Source of the DNA: CAZPQN01 sp964588795 | GTDB taxonomy: Bacteria > Fidelibacterota > UBA2242 | Direction of reading: 5' to 3' | NCBI GenBank assembly: GCA_964588795.1 | Contig: CAZPQN010000008.1 | Location: 14,953-78,952 of the forward strand | DNA length: 64,000 nucleotides | Shown: one piece after another, positions 9,243 through 18,878 of the stretch | How the letters are laid out: every line of letters starts with the position of its first letter | How positions within the stretch are numbered: position 1 is the first letter of the stretch | The notes under the pieces: generated by a model | What the model was told of the DNA's origin: nothing | What the model saw: the letters and a program-made list of their open reading frames with translations, nothing else | The model's database searches: none | Program-made: the position numbers and the translations under genes

Positions 9243-11261
9243 GTGAAAGACCATCATCTTAACTCTGAATTAGCCAGGCAGGTTGCTGACACCTTACGCT
9301 TTTTAGCGGTTGATGGAGTGCAAAAAGCCAACTCCGGGCATCCGGGTATGCCAATGGGCATGGCGGATGTTGCTTCGATTCTGTGGAGTCGGTTTCTCAT
9401 ACATAATCCGCAGGATCCAGCGTGGATAAACCGCGATCGTTTTATCCTGTCTGCCGGACACGGTTCCATGTTGCTGTATAGTCTATTACACCTGACCGGC
9501 TACGCAGTCACGATCGAGGATTTACAGAATTTCCGGCAATTGGATTCCCGAACACCGGGTCACCCAGAACGAGGTTGCTTGCCGGGAGTGGAGATGACGA
9601 CGGGTCCGCTTGGGCAGGGATTTGCGACGGGAGTCGGCATGGCCATCGCCGCCAAGATGACCGCCGCTCGCTTCAATACACCTGAGTTCCGGCTTTTCGG
9701 AACACATAAAATATATGCCATTATCAGCGATGGCGACCTGATGGAGGGTATTTCGCATGAAGCCGCCTCGTTAGCCGGACACCTCCAGCTCGATAATCTG
9801 GTTTATTTTTACGACGATAATCAGATTACGATCGAAGGCTCCACACGACTCAGCTTTTCTGAATCGGTTGCGGAACGTTTTTCCGCTTATGGCTGGGACG
9901 TGCTGAATACCGATGGGCATAATCATGCGGAGATTGCCGAGGTTTTGGAGAAAGCTCAGTCAGTAAGACACCGGCCGTTGCTGATCATCGCCCGCACGCA
10001 TATTGGTTTTGGCAGTCCGCACAAGCAGGATAACGCCGAATGCCACGGCGCGCCGCTCGGTGAAGACGAGGTCAAAGCTACCAAGCGCAATCGCGGCTGG
10101 GATGAAAATCAGAAATTTTATGTGCCTGATGAAGTCCGCGCCTTTTTTGCTGAACGCCGGGTAGAATTGCAGGGAATTTACTCTGAATGGAACCGACGTT
10201 TCCAACAATGGCGAGTCGTCAATCCTGAACTTGCCAACCAGTTTGATGTCTGGCAGAAAGCCGAAATCTCGGAAGAAGTGGTAAGGACTCTGATCGTTAA
10301 TGCACCCGCTGATGCTGCTGCCACGCGGGCATTGTCTGGGAAAATCATGCAAAAAATCGCTGACTTGGTTCCGGGGTTTTGCGGAGGAGCGGCAGATCTG
10401 GCGCCTTCCACCAACACGTTTCTTAAAAATTACCCTGCTTTTTCTTCGGAAAATCGTCAGGGACGCAATTTCCACTTCGGTATCCGCGAACACGCCATGG
10501 GCTGTGTGCTGAACGGTCTGGCGCTATATGGGGGATTTATTCCTTTTGGTGCGACCTTTTTAGTATTTGCGGATTACATGCGGCCGGCGATACGCTTGGC
10601 GGCCTTGATGGAGTTGCGGGTCATCTACGTTTTCACGCACGACAGCATTTTTGTGGGTGAGGACGGACCAACCCACCAGCCCATCGAACAGGTGTCGGCT
10701 TTACGGGCAATTCCCAATTTGACAGTCATTCGTCCTGCCGATGGTCTGGAAGTGACTGCCGCTTGGCTCGCGGCTCTGCGCAATCACCATGGCCCGACGG
10801 CCTTGATCCTGACTCGTCAGAAAATCGAACCTGCCAAGCGTAGGGTTGATTTCGATTACCGTGATATTCTGCGCGGCGGCTACGTCATTGACGATGCTCC
10901 GACGCCAATCAAACTGATCATCGTTGCCAGTGGTTCGGAATTGAGTCTGGCTCAACGAGTAAAGATGCAGTTGGCACCGCAGCTTGATGGAATTCGGGTA
11001 GTTTCAATGCCGTCATTGGAACTGTTTGCCAGACAAGAGTCCGAATATCAGCAATCAGTTATTTCCAATGGAACGCCAACCGTTGTCATCGAAGCCGGCA
11101 GAGGCTTGGGATGGGGTGATCTGGTTCGCGCGCCATTATTGAAAATAACCATCGAGCGCTTTGGGGCTTCTGCGCCCAATGAGAAATTAGCAGAAAAGTT
11201 CGGTTTTACCACCAACCAAGTCGTCAGCCGTATCGAAGAATGGCTGAAGATAATTATTTAA
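9243..11261 (+). CDS. tkt: Transketolase
   Basis: Transfers two-carbon ketol units in the pentose phosphate pathway using thiamine diphosphate. The 672 residues match full-length bacterial transketolases. Visible features: ANSGHPGMPMGMADV near the N-terminus, GPLGQGFATGVGMA, the cofactor loop SDGDLMEGISHEAASLAG ending in YDDNQITIEG, the pyrimidine domain with GIREHAMG and THDSIFVGEDGPTHQP, and a C-terminal domain. The start is GTG 9243 with AAAGGAA upstream. Downstream, the phosphatase gene begins after 15 bases. Confidence 0.96.
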   Translation: MKDHHLNSELARQVADTLRFLAVDGVQKANSGHPGMPMGMADVASILWSRFLIHNPQDPAWINRDRFILSAGHGSMLLYSLLHLTGYAVTIEDLQNFRQLDSRTPGHPERGCLPGVEMTTGPLGQGFATGVGMAIAAKMTAARFNTPEFRLFGTHKIYAIISDGDLMEGISHEAASLAGHLQLDNLVYFYDDNQITIEGSTRLSFSESVAERFSAYGWDVLNTDGHNHAEIAEVLEKAQSVRHRPLLIIARTHIGFGSPHKQDNAECHGAPLGEDEVKATKRNRGWDENQKFYVPDEVRAFFAERRVELQGIYSEWNRRFQQWRVVNPELANQFDVWQKAEISEEVVRTLIVNAPADAAATRALSGKIMQKIADLVPGFCGGAADLAPSTNTFLKNYPAFSSENRQGRNFHFGIREHAMGCVLNGLALYGGFIPFGATFLVFADYMRPAIRLAALMELRVIYVFTHDSIFVGEDGPTHQPIEQVSALRAIPNLTVIRPADGLEVTAAWLAALRNHHGPTALILTRQKIEPAKRRVDFDYRDILRGGYVIDDAPTPIKLIIVASGSELSLAQRVKMQLAPQLDGIRVVSMPSLELFARQESEYQQSVISNGTPTVVIEAGRGLGWGDLVRAPLLKITIERFGASAPNEKLAEKFGFTTNQVVSRIEEWLKIII

Positions 11262-11276
11262 AACGGGAGTCGCAAA

Positions 11277-12599
11277 ATGCTCGCTTTCATGAAATGTAAA
11301 GTCGCGTTAATAGCCGTCGGGATTTTTGGCAGTTCCATAATCATAAGTGCCGAATCCTTAAAAGAAGCCGCTACGGATCCAACTCCGCGTCCCATTCCCG
11401 ATCATATTGTCGTCACCTGGAATTTCGATCCCGCGACCAGTTTTTCTGTCACCTGGCGCACCGATACAACGGCCAAGGTTGCTTCGGGACAGATCGCATT
11501 GGCGGATGCGTCGCCCAATTTTGTCTATACAATGCAGGAAGTCCAGGCACGCACCGAGAATCTTGTTATGAGAGACTATGCGGCAAATTACCATTCGGTG
11601 ACTTTTACGGGTTTAAAACCGGCCAGCCGATATTGCTACCGGGTCGGAAGTAAAGACCGGCGTAGTGAATGGTTCCAGATCACTACAGCCGCGGCGCAAC
11701 CGAAGAAGTTTGCATTTATCTTCATGGGCGATGGTCAATCGGATTTGCTCTCGCTCTGGTCGCGGTCAATTCGCGAAGCCTATCGAACTGCACCCGATGC
11801 CCGTTTTATCATCCACGGCGGCGATATTGTGACAGAATCTGATTCTTTTAAATTATGGCATGAATGGTTCACTGCCGCGGGCTGGATCAATGCCGTTTTA
11901 CCCGTACTGCTGACTCCCGGCAATCACGATTATTTTCACCGCTTGACTGAGAAGCGATATCTCACCAATTACTGGCGCCCACAGTTTACCCTGCCGGAAA
12001 ACGGATTGCCGGAATTGCCCGAAAGCAATTACTACGTTGACTATCAGGGAGTACGGATTCTGATTCTGAATTCCAATGAACGCATTACCGAACAAGCCCG
12101 ATGGTTGGAAACCGTCCTGAGTAATAATCCCAATCGCTGGACGGTGGCCGCCTTTCACCATCCGATTTATTCGGCTGCCAGAATGCGCGACCAGAAGGAA
12201 ATCCGCCAGGCCTGGAACCCGCTTTTCGAGAAATTCCACGTCGATCTGGTGCTTAACGGACATGATCACACATACGCCCGTGGGCATAATATCGGTAAGC
12301 TCAGGGAAGTAGTAGATACTTCAACTGGTCCGGTTTACGTTGTATCGGTGAGTGGACCAAAACAATATGAATTGACTGGTGAGCGCTGGATGGAGCGGGC
12401 GGCGGAGAATACACAGTTGTTTCAGGTTGTCACAGTGGCGACGGATACACTCGAATTGCGTACCTTTACTACTGATGGGCAACTATACGACGAATTTCAA
12501 TTGGTGAAAACCGCGAACGGGCTCAATAAATTCATCGAGAAAAAACCGGCCACCCCTGAGCGGCGTTTTGAAAATACCCTGCGTTCCGAGAAAAAATAA
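11277..12599 (+). CDS. Exported purple-acid-phosphatase-like metallophosphoesterase
   Basis: A 440-residue protein with an N-terminal hydrophobic export signal, a fibronectin-like purple acid phosphatase N-domain (TWNFDPATSFSVTWRTDTTA and YCYRVGSKD, residues about 45-130) and a calcineurin-like metallophosphoesterase domain. Metal-binding motifs are in order: MGDGQ about 150-154, HGGDIV about 180, PGNHDYF with His about 217, FHHPIYS, and NGHDHTYARG about 327. It should hydrolyse phosphate esters outside the cytoplasm; substrate unknown. It follows transketolase closely and converges on the aminotransferase gene. Confidence 0.9.
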   Translation: MLAFMKCKVALIAVGIFGSSIIISAESLKEAATDPTPRPIPDHIVVTWNFDPATSFSVTWRTDTTAKVASGQIALADASPNFVYTMQEVQARTENLVMRDYAANYHSVTFTGLKPASRYCYRVGSKDRRSEWFQITTAAAQPKKFAFIFMGDGQSDLLSLWSRSIREAYRTAPDARFIIHGGDIVTESDSFKLWHEWFTAAGWINAVLPVLLTPGNHDYFHRLTEKRYLTNYWRPQFTLPENGLPELPESNYYVDYQGVRILILNSNERITEQARWLETVLSNNPNRWTVAAFHHPIYSAARMRDQKEIRQAWNPLFEKFHVDLVLNGHDHTYARGHNIGKLREVVDTSTGPVYVVSVSGPKQYELTGERWMERAAENTQLFQVVTVATDTLELRTFTTDGQLYDEFQLVKTANGLNKFIEKKPATPERRFENTLRSEKK

Positions 12600-12663
12600 C
12601 GCGGCGGAAGCGTCATACTCGCTTCCTGACTGAACAGGTGTGAAGACGGGTGCCAAACTGTGT

Positions 12664-13863
12664 TCAGCGTAACGCTTCCAGACCGGTGCGAAAACGCTGG
12701 AGCCCTTTAGTAATATTTGCCAAGCTGGTGGCGAAGGAAAAACGAACGTAATTATCGGCACCGAATGCCTGTCCCGGCACAAGAGCGACGTGCTGTTGCT
12801 TAGCCAGCCAGGCACATAGTTCTATCGAATCGCGCAGCCCGGCAGTGTTGTATTTCAAATAGTATTCGACATCCGGAAAGGCGTAAAAAGCGCCCTGGGG
12901 GTTGATGCATTTGACATATGGGATTTCGTTGAGAGCCCTGACAAGATAATCGCGCCGTTTTTGGAAAGCCTCGCGCATCTGTTCGATACTGCCGTCGTCC
13001 AGATTGAGAGCCACGATCGCGGCTTGCTGAGTGATGGAATTGACACAGGAAGTGGTATGTTCCTGAATCAAAGCGGCCCGTTGAATGATTTCCGTTGGCC
13101 CCACGGCCCAACCTAAGCGCCACCCGGTCATGGCATAGGCTTTTGAGACGCCGTTAATGATGACAGTCAGTGCGCGGACTTCCGGCGCAACCTGTGCAAT
13201 TGAATAATGCTTACCACCGTCGTAGATCAATTTTTCGTAGATTTCGTCGGAAATGATCAAAATTTGATATTCGAGGCAGACGTCGGCGATCGCCGCCAGT
13301 TCTGCGGGTGAGTAAACCGCACCCGTCGGATTATTGGGCGAATTCAGGATCAAAGCTTTGGGATTTTTCAAGTTGCGTAGCGTGTCTTTTAATTGAGAGG
13401 CTGTGATTTTAAAGTTCATAGATGCATCAGTGTCCATTAATATCGGAATCGCATCTAACATTTCAACCTGCGAAGTATAACTGACCCAGAACGGTGAAGG
13501 TATCAGTACCTCGTCATAGGGATCACAGATTGCCATCAGGACATTGATGATGGAAGCCTTGGCGCCCGGTGATACCAAAATGTCTTCTATACGGTACTCG
13601 AGACCATTTTCGGTCAGCAGTTTAGCGGCTATGGCGCGACGTAGTTCCGGTAATCCCGCTGAAATCGTGTAGTGTGTGAAATTATCATCAATGGCCTTTT
13701 TGGCGGCATTTTTAATATATTCAGGTGTATCAAAGTCCGGTTCACCGACCCCGAAATTAATGACCTCGATTCCGGCCGCTTCCATTTGTTTGGTCAGGGC
13801 GCTGACCGCTAATGTTGGTGATGGCTTGATCGAAAGTGCGCGTTTGGAAATATTAATTGGCAT
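12664..13863 (-). CDS. Class I pyridoxal-phosphate aminotransferase (aspartate aminotransferase type)
   Basis: A 399-residue fold-type I aminotransferase. The motifs GVGEPDFDTP (about 38-47), NSPNNPTGAVY (174-184), SDEIYEKLIYDG and NGVSKAYAMTGWRLGW with the cofactor lysine K241 are complete, and the C-terminal VRFSFATS carries the carboxylate-binding Arg. The pattern fits the aspartate/prephenate aminotransferase branch, although substrate cannot be fixed. It is the last gene of a minus-strand run after the two dehydrogenase subunits, with a 108-base gap, so a shared role in amino-acid breakdown is plausible but not shown. Confidence 0.93.
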   Translation of the reverse strand: MPINISKRALSIKPSPTLAVSALTKQMEAAGIEVINFGVGEPDFDTPEYIKNAAKKAIDDNFTHYTISAGLPELRRAIAAKLLTENGLEYRIEDILVSPGAKASIINVLMAICDPYDEVLIPSPFWVSYTSQVEMLDAIPILMDTDASMNFKITASQLKDTLRNLKNPKALILNSPNNPTGAVYSPAELAAIADVCLEYQILIISDEIYEKLIYDGGKHYSIAQVAPEVRALTVIINGVSKAYAMTGWRLGWAVGPTEIIQRAALIQEHTTSCVNSITQQAAIVALNLDDGSIEQMREAFQKRRDYLVRALNEIPYVKCINPQGAFYAFPDVEYYLKYNTAGLRDSIELCAWLAKQQHVALVPGQAFGADNYVRFSFATSLANITKGLQRFRTGLEALR

Positions 13864-13971
13864 GCCGTCTCCGCTTATTATAAAAAACTAAATCTTCCGA
13901 ATGAATATAAACTTTCACGGGGTAAAATGTAATCTATTCATCAGTTATAGCAAACCGATAAAATCACCGGC

Positions 13972-15120
13972 TTATTTGAGCAGTTCCTGACCGCTAAAGT
14001 TGCGATAGAGGGTCAACTGCCGGAGAATATCGTCGTAGATTGTCGTTTTGTCGAAGATAATTTCCGGAATGATATTACCTAACCCCGGTCCGATCATGAA
14101 GCCCTGCCCGCACATGCCGATTGCCAAAAACAGGTTTTCGATTTCTTGGGTGAATCCGATGATTGGAAAGCCATCCGGAGTCATGGGGTAGAGTCCCCGC
14201 CAGGTACGACGCACTCGTAGGTGTCGCAAACGAGGATACAGTTTCACCATTCGTCTGACCACCAGCGGCAGGAACTCTGAAGTATTGTCGCAATCCAATC
14301 CCGGTATTTTTGGATGGGGTGTAATGCAGAAAACAACCTGCCCTTCCTTGTTTTGGTAGAAATAATAATTGCTCGACTGCGAATCAGGGCGTACATCCAC
14401 AACCATCGGTTCGAAGAAACGCTCCACCGGTTCGGTGATACCGGCTTCGTGACTGTCAGGGAAGACCGGAAAGTCGAGTTGCATTAGTGTGCCGACCTGC
14501 CGGGCTTCTGCTCCCGCGGCATTGATCACCCAGTCTGCCGCATAGCGATTTTTAGGTGTTTGAACGCTGGTAATCCGGGCGTTTTTTATTTCGACGTTGC
14601 TCACCCCTTCAGCGAAATGAAAATCCGCACCGGCTCTGCGGGCGAGCTGATAGTAAGCATCCACGACCTTTAACGGGGATGCAGATCCATCTTCGGGGGA
14701 AAACGAGCCACCGCGCAGATTATCACGGTTTAATCCCGGAGCAAGTTTTTCAATCTCATCCGGTGTAATCCAATCAACATTAAGGTGGTAAGTTTTTTGA
14801 AGAGCGATGAGTTTTTTAAAAGCTGCTTCGTTTTTCGCATCGTAAACCGGAAAAAGATATCCTCCGGCGATCCAATCAACATCGAACCCATGTTCGGAAT
14901 ACATGCGATTCATCAGATCGATCGTACGCTGGCAAATCCGGATTTTCGCCGGATCGGAATGCGTCGCGCGGATCCCGCCAATTGCGGCGCGATTCTGACC
15001 TCTTCCCACGGAAGGTAATTTTTCAAGAACGAGGGTTTTCAATCCTCGCCGGGCTAAGAAAAAACTTAACGGCGTACCAATACTTCCGGCTCCGATCACG
15101 ATGACATCGTAGAGTTTCAT
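13972..15120 (-). CDS. DAO-family FAD-dependent oxidoreductase, catalytic (beta-type) subunit of amine/amino-acid dehydrogenase
   Basis: A 382-residue flavoprotein of the D-amino-acid-oxidase superfamily, close in size and layout to sarcosine oxidase beta, HcnC and the beta subunit of archaeal dye-linked L-proline dehydrogenase. It has the dinucleotide-binding VIVIGAGSIGTPLSFFLARRG (split here as GAGSIG at 10-15), NRAAIGGIRATHSDPAKI, WRGLYPMTPDGFPIIG and GMCGQGFMIGPGLG near the C-terminus. Its ATG directly follows the stop of the upstream gene (TAG then ATG, with GAGG inside the upstream frame), so the two are translationally coupled subunits. Likely substrates are proline, hydroxyproline, sarcosine or opines; I cannot choose. 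Confidence 0.9.
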   Translation of the reverse strand: MKLYDVIVIGAGSIGTPLSFFLARRGLKTLVLEKLPSVGRGQNRAAIGGIRATHSDPAKIRICQRTIDLMNRMYSEHGFDVDWIAGGYLFPVYDAKNEAAFKKLIALQKTYHLNVDWITPDEIEKLAPGLNRDNLRGGSFSPEDGSASPLKVVDAYYQLARRAGADFHFAEGVSNVEIKNARITSVQTPKNRYAADWVINAAGAEARQVGTLMQLDFPVFPDSHEAGITEPVERFFEPMVVDVRPDSQSSNYYFYQNKEGQVVFCITPHPKIPGLDCDNTSEFLPLVVRRMVKLYPRLRHLRVRRTWRGLYPMTPDGFPIIGFTQEIENLFLAIGMCGQGFMIGPGLGNIIPEIIFDKTTIYDDILRQLTLYRNFSGQELLK

Positions 15121-17190
15121 CTAAACCTCGTCGGCTTCGTTGATAATAGCGGACATGGGAATCTCGACACTGAGCGGACGCTTACTACCGAGCGTGACCT
15201 CTTCCCAGGGGACTCCGGCTTTTCTGAAGAGCTGGGGCAAGAGTACGGAACAATTTTTACCTCCGCAAGCGCCCATTCCTACCCGGATTAATTTCAGTTG
15301 GTTAACGTCGCGGATGGCGTGTTTCCGGATAAAATCGACGACTTCACGGACTGTCACCAGTTCACAATGACATACCACACCTTCGTCAGGTAGGAAGTCG
15401 AACTTAGCCGCGGAGAGAGGTTCGCTGATTGCCGGTGACTGCACTCTGATCCCGGCCGCCTGCATACCGATTTCCAGTGTTGTTTTGGCTGTCACGAGAT
15501 AGGTGCGGAACTTTTTATGATAGCGGATTTTCTGTACCTCGCCGTATCCCAGAAAAGCTCCCGCGGTTGCGGTTAGTTCGATTTTATCGCCGACCTGGAA
15601 ATCGGGGATAAATTCATACGGAAGAACCACCTCGGCCGTATTAGCATCTACTCTACGGGCTAAGGTGATCGCCAGACCAGGGCAGATCAGCACACACAGT
15701 CCGCAACCCGTACATCCGGACGTATAACGGGGAATATCCATAATCGTCCCGAGACGATTTTCCAGCTGGATCGCATTGACCGGGCAAACCGAGGTGCATG
15801 GATTACAGGGTATTTCTTCGTCGCATCTGATTATCGGTTGAAATTTATCAGTCAGTGAAAATGCAGTAGGGGGAAAGATTTGTCCTGGTTTACTTTTCAG
15901 GATTTCGGCTTTACGATAGTAGGTTGCATCGATATGGAGCTGATTACCGAGCTTTTGCGCCATCTGCAGACCGGCAATTCGACCACCGAACATAGCGGAC
16001 GAGGCTTCGGCGATTTCGTCGGCATCACCGGCTTTGATGACATTGAAACCGAATTGATTCGCCATCGCGAAAAATTCATCCACCGGCGTCAATCCCACCG
16101 CAATCAACAGGGTGTCAACGGCGAATGTTTTTGCGGTTTTTAGAACAGGACGAAAAGCATCATCCACAGAGGCAACGGTGATGCGCTCGATTTCCGAATC
16201 GCCTTCGGCGGCGATGACTGTATGCCTTAAGAAAAGCGGGACACCCATACGCTGGATTTTGTCAGCATGTACCTTGTAACCACTGACCCGGTCTAAAATA
16301 TCGCAAATTCCAGCTACGGCAATTCCCGCCTGCAAAGCATGGTAAGCCGCAATCAAACCGACGTTCCCGCTCCCGACAATAAAAATCCTGGCACCGGCTT
16401 TAACTAAATCGCGGTTGACCAAAGTCTGAAAGGCACCTGCGCCATAGACGCCGGGCAAATGGTTGCCGGGGAAAATCAAACTTTTTTCCCGCGCACCCGG
16501 CGCGACGATCAGACCCTTGAAAGCAACGACGACATAATTGGTGTTATTAACAAACAGCCCGGCTTTCTGATCCTTGTAAATCGCGGCAACCGTGGTATTG
16601 GTCATCACGGTCACGTTTGGCACTGTCCGGATTTCCTGCTCGAGCTTTTTGGCGATCTCGATGCCCCGTGATCCGGCATAACAATCCTCAATCGAACCGA
16701 AAAATTTGTGCGTTTGCAGTAGTAATTTGCCCCCTAATTTTGCCTTGTCATCAGCTAATATTACTGAGTGACCTAATCGGGCCAGCTCAAGAGTCGCAGT
16801 CAGTCCCGCCGGTCCTCCACCAACGACCAGGACATCGCAAGTCAATTCGCGGGGAATGAATTTTTTCAGAGGGCGATGATCAATAGGAATACGGGGTAAA
16901 TGTCTTAGTGTTTTTATGTCCATCCCGGTATGCAGGGCAGTGACACAGGATTTTTGAGGCAAGCCGTCAATGATAAGCGTGCAATGTGAACATTGCCCGT
17001 TAGCGCAGAATAATCCCTGCGGCGTATCACCACGTTGGTGAATTGCCAATTGCCGGTAGCCGTGCGCCATGAGAGCCGAGGATACTACTTCGCCTTCCAA
17101 TCCCTCCAATTCGATATCATTAAAACGGAATTTCACCGCTTTTCTATTTTCGGGAATCGGCAGAATCGGGTGACGGGCGATATGTGGCAT
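15121..17190 (-). CDS. Fused FAD/NAD(P)-[2Fe-2S]-[4Fe-4S]-BFD oxidoreductase, alpha-type subunit
   Basis: A 689-residue electron-transfer subunit that strings four modules together. Residues 20-90 form a [2Fe-2S] domain with C62, C67, C70 and C82, as in sarcosine oxidase alpha or HcnA. Residues about 115-440 form a pyridine-nucleotide-disulfide type FAD domain with GGGPAG at 124-129 and a second dinucleotide site IFIVGSGNVGLIAAYHAL. About 455-505 is an eight-Cys dicluster ferredoxin (CNPCTSVCP and CTGCGLCVLICPG). The C-terminal part is a BFD-like [2Fe-2S] domain (CHCE and ACGGKNC). In archaeal dye-linked proline dehydrogenases comparable modules are separate subunits; here they are one chain. 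It forms a complex with the coupled 15120-13972 product. Confidence 0.9.
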   Translation of the reverse strand: MPHIARHPILPIPENRKAVKFRFNDIELEGLEGEVVSSALMAHGYRQLAIHQRGDTPQGLFCANGQCSHCTLIIDGLPQKSCVTALHTGMDIKTLRHLPRIPIDHRPLKKFIPRELTCDVLVVGGGPAGLTATLELARLGHSVILADDKAKLGGKLLLQTHKFFGSIEDCYAGSRGIEIAKKLEQEIRTVPNVTVMTNTTVAAIYKDQKAGLFVNNTNYVVVAFKGLIVAPGAREKSLIFPGNHLPGVYGAGAFQTLVNRDLVKAGARIFIVGSGNVGLIAAYHALQAGIAVAGICDILDRVSGYKVHADKIQRMGVPLFLRHTVIAAEGDSEIERITVASVDDAFRPVLKTAKTFAVDTLLIAVGLTPVDEFFAMANQFGFNVIKAGDADEIAEASSAMFGGRIAGLQMAQKLGNQLHIDATYYRKAEILKSKPGQIFPPTAFSLTDKFQPIIRCDEEIPCNPCTSVCPVNAIQLENRLGTIMDIPRYTSGCTGCGLCVLICPGLAITLARRVDANTAEVVLPYEFIPDFQVGDKIELTATAGAFLGYGEVQKIRYHKKFRTYLVTAKTTLEIGMQAAGIRVQSPAISEPLSAAKFDFLPDEGVVCHCELVTVREVVDFIRKHAIRDVNQLKLIRVGMGACGGKNCSVLLPQLFRKAGVPWEEVTLGSKRPLSVEIPMSAIINEADEV

Positions 17191-17381
17191 CTTATCCTCT
17201 AATTAAGCTCCGAAATTCTGAATATGCATAAATCCGGTAAGAATGAGTCAAAATTTATGCCAGAGAAAGTTTAGGAAAAACAGATAAACTTCGGTCGAAG
17301 CACGGAAATTATATTGATTAAGTCATCCGCTTTGGCCTAATTTTGTACGCATGTTAAAATCATAATCAGAGGGAACAATCT

Positions 17382-18845
17382 ATGCACCTTAAGAGAAATT
17401 TATCAGGGCTAATCTTGACGACGATGGCGGCACTTACGCTGGGCGCATGTAACGTACAAAGGGATTATTCGACAATGATCCGACAGGGACAGTTCAAGCG
17501 CGCAACCCGCGCCATCAGATTTGAATTATTTTGCAATCCCACACTCGATGTCGCTCGGCGTGAGAAATTGAATTTCGAGCTCCTGCGTCTCAGCCGAATT
17601 AGGAAAGATTTTACTAAAACTGAAAAAGATGTCCTGGAATACATTCGCAAATATATTCCTACCGCCTCCTATAGCGACTTGAGTCGCTGGGAAAGAACCA
17701 AAGCGCTGGAATTTATGAGAATCGATGGCAAAAAATGGTACTTCAATAATGCCGCGCAGAATTTGTTTCGTCTCGATCCTGAGGCAAAGAAGATCAAACA
17801 GACCGCGGATTCGTTGAGGCTCGCTCAACATCCCGAAAATAAAGTTGAGGAATTTCCATTAGCCGAACACGCCGCCCGAATCATCAGGACGACGCTTTCT
17901 TCCGCAGCGCCTGCTGTGCATCCCGTGACGTTAAAAATCAAGCAAAGCATCGCGGTCCAGCCGCATGTTGTGCCGGCCGGGGCGATGCTTCGGGCCTGGA
18001 TTCCTTTCCCGCGTGTCATTCCCCAGCGCCAAGGCGACATTAAAATACTGGGCAGTCAGCCTGAACGCTACATCCTGGCAGACAACGATTATTCCACTCA
18101 ACGGACGATTTACTTCGAGCAACCGGCTCTCGCGGATTCGGTGACCCGATTTTCCGTGGAATACGTTTACACGGTGCGTGGCAGGTATGTGCCAATTGAT
18201 CCTGAAAAGGTACAGATTACCGCAGATAGAATTGATTTACAACCGTATCTCCGAGAAGAAGCGCCGCATATTCTATTTACCGATGAAATCCGGCGCATTT
18301 CGGCCGCTATCGTCGGACAGGAAAAAAATCCTTACCGCATCGCCCAGAAACTATTCGAATGGGTTGATGTGAATATTCCCTGGGCTTCAGCACGGGAATA
18401 CTCGACCTTTTACAATATTCCCGGCTATGTGCTGGCGAATCGCCACGGCGATTGCGGAATGCAGACGCTGACCTTCATCACGCTTTGCCGCTTAAACGGT
18501 ATTCCAGCGCGTTGGCAATCGGGCTGGGAATTTCAGCCTCCCGATGACAGCATGCATGACTGGGGTGAAATATATTTTGAACCCTACGGTTGGGTGCCAA
18601 TGGATGTCACCTATGGTTTGTTTGATTCAGCAGATGAGCGACTGAAATGGTTTTACCTAAGCGGGATGGACAGTTATCGTCTGATTTTCAACGATGGAAT
18701 TTCGGATCGGTTTTATCCAGCCAAGGTTTACCCGCGCTCCGAGACCGTGGATTCCCAGCGTGGAGAAGTTGAATGGTCTGGTGGTAACCTGTACTATGAT
18801 CAGTGGGACTGGGATTTTGAATGGCAAGTGATCGCTGCTCAGTAA
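17382..18845 (+). CDS. Transglutaminase-like domain lipoprotein
   Basis: A 487-residue protein with a lipoprotein signal (MAALTLGAC, lipid Cys at about 23). The N-terminal part is helical and unassigned. The C-terminal half is a transglutaminase-like protease fold with the triad visible: Cys358 in HGDCGMQTL, His392 in HDWGEIYFEPYGW and Asp408 in VPMDVTYG. Such proteins usually act as peptidases or amidases in the envelope. The start has GAGGG at about 17370. About 40 bases upstream TAATTTTG (17338-17345) with TTG at 17314-17316 resembles the Bacteroidota promoter pattern TAnnTTTG; this is suggestive only. The adenylate cyclase gene follows after 33 bases. Confidence 0.88.
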   Translation: MHLKRNLSGLILTTMAALTLGACNVQRDYSTMIRQGQFKRATRAIRFELFCNPTLDVARREKLNFELLRLSRIRKDFTKTEKDVLEYIRKYIPTASYSDLSRWERTKALEFMRIDGKKWYFNNAAQNLFRLDPEAKKIKQTADSLRLAQHPENKVEEFPLAEHAARIIRTTLSSAAPAVHPVTLKIKQSIAVQPHVVPAGAMLRAWIPFPRVIPQRQGDIKILGSQPERYILADNDYSTQRTIYFEQPALADSVTRFSVEYVYTVRGRYVPIDPEKVQITADRIDLQPYLREEAPHILFTDEIRRISAAIVGQEKNPYRIAQKLFEWVDVNIPWASAREYSTFYNIPGYVLANRHGDCGMQTLTFITLCRLNGIPARWQSGWEFQPPDDSMHDWGEIYFEPYGWVPMDVTYGLFDSADERLKWFYLSGMDSYRLIFNDGISDRFYPAKVYPRSETVDSQRGEVEWSGGNLYYDQWDWDFEWQVIAAQ

Positions 18846-18878
18846 TTCATAAACAGCGGTGATAAGAAGAGACTTTAT

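Noticed and set aside
12606..12626. Hairpin GGAAGCG...CGCTTCC between two convergent genes.
   Set aside because: Seven pairs and a seven-base loop but no T-run on either strand, so I do not call it a terminator.
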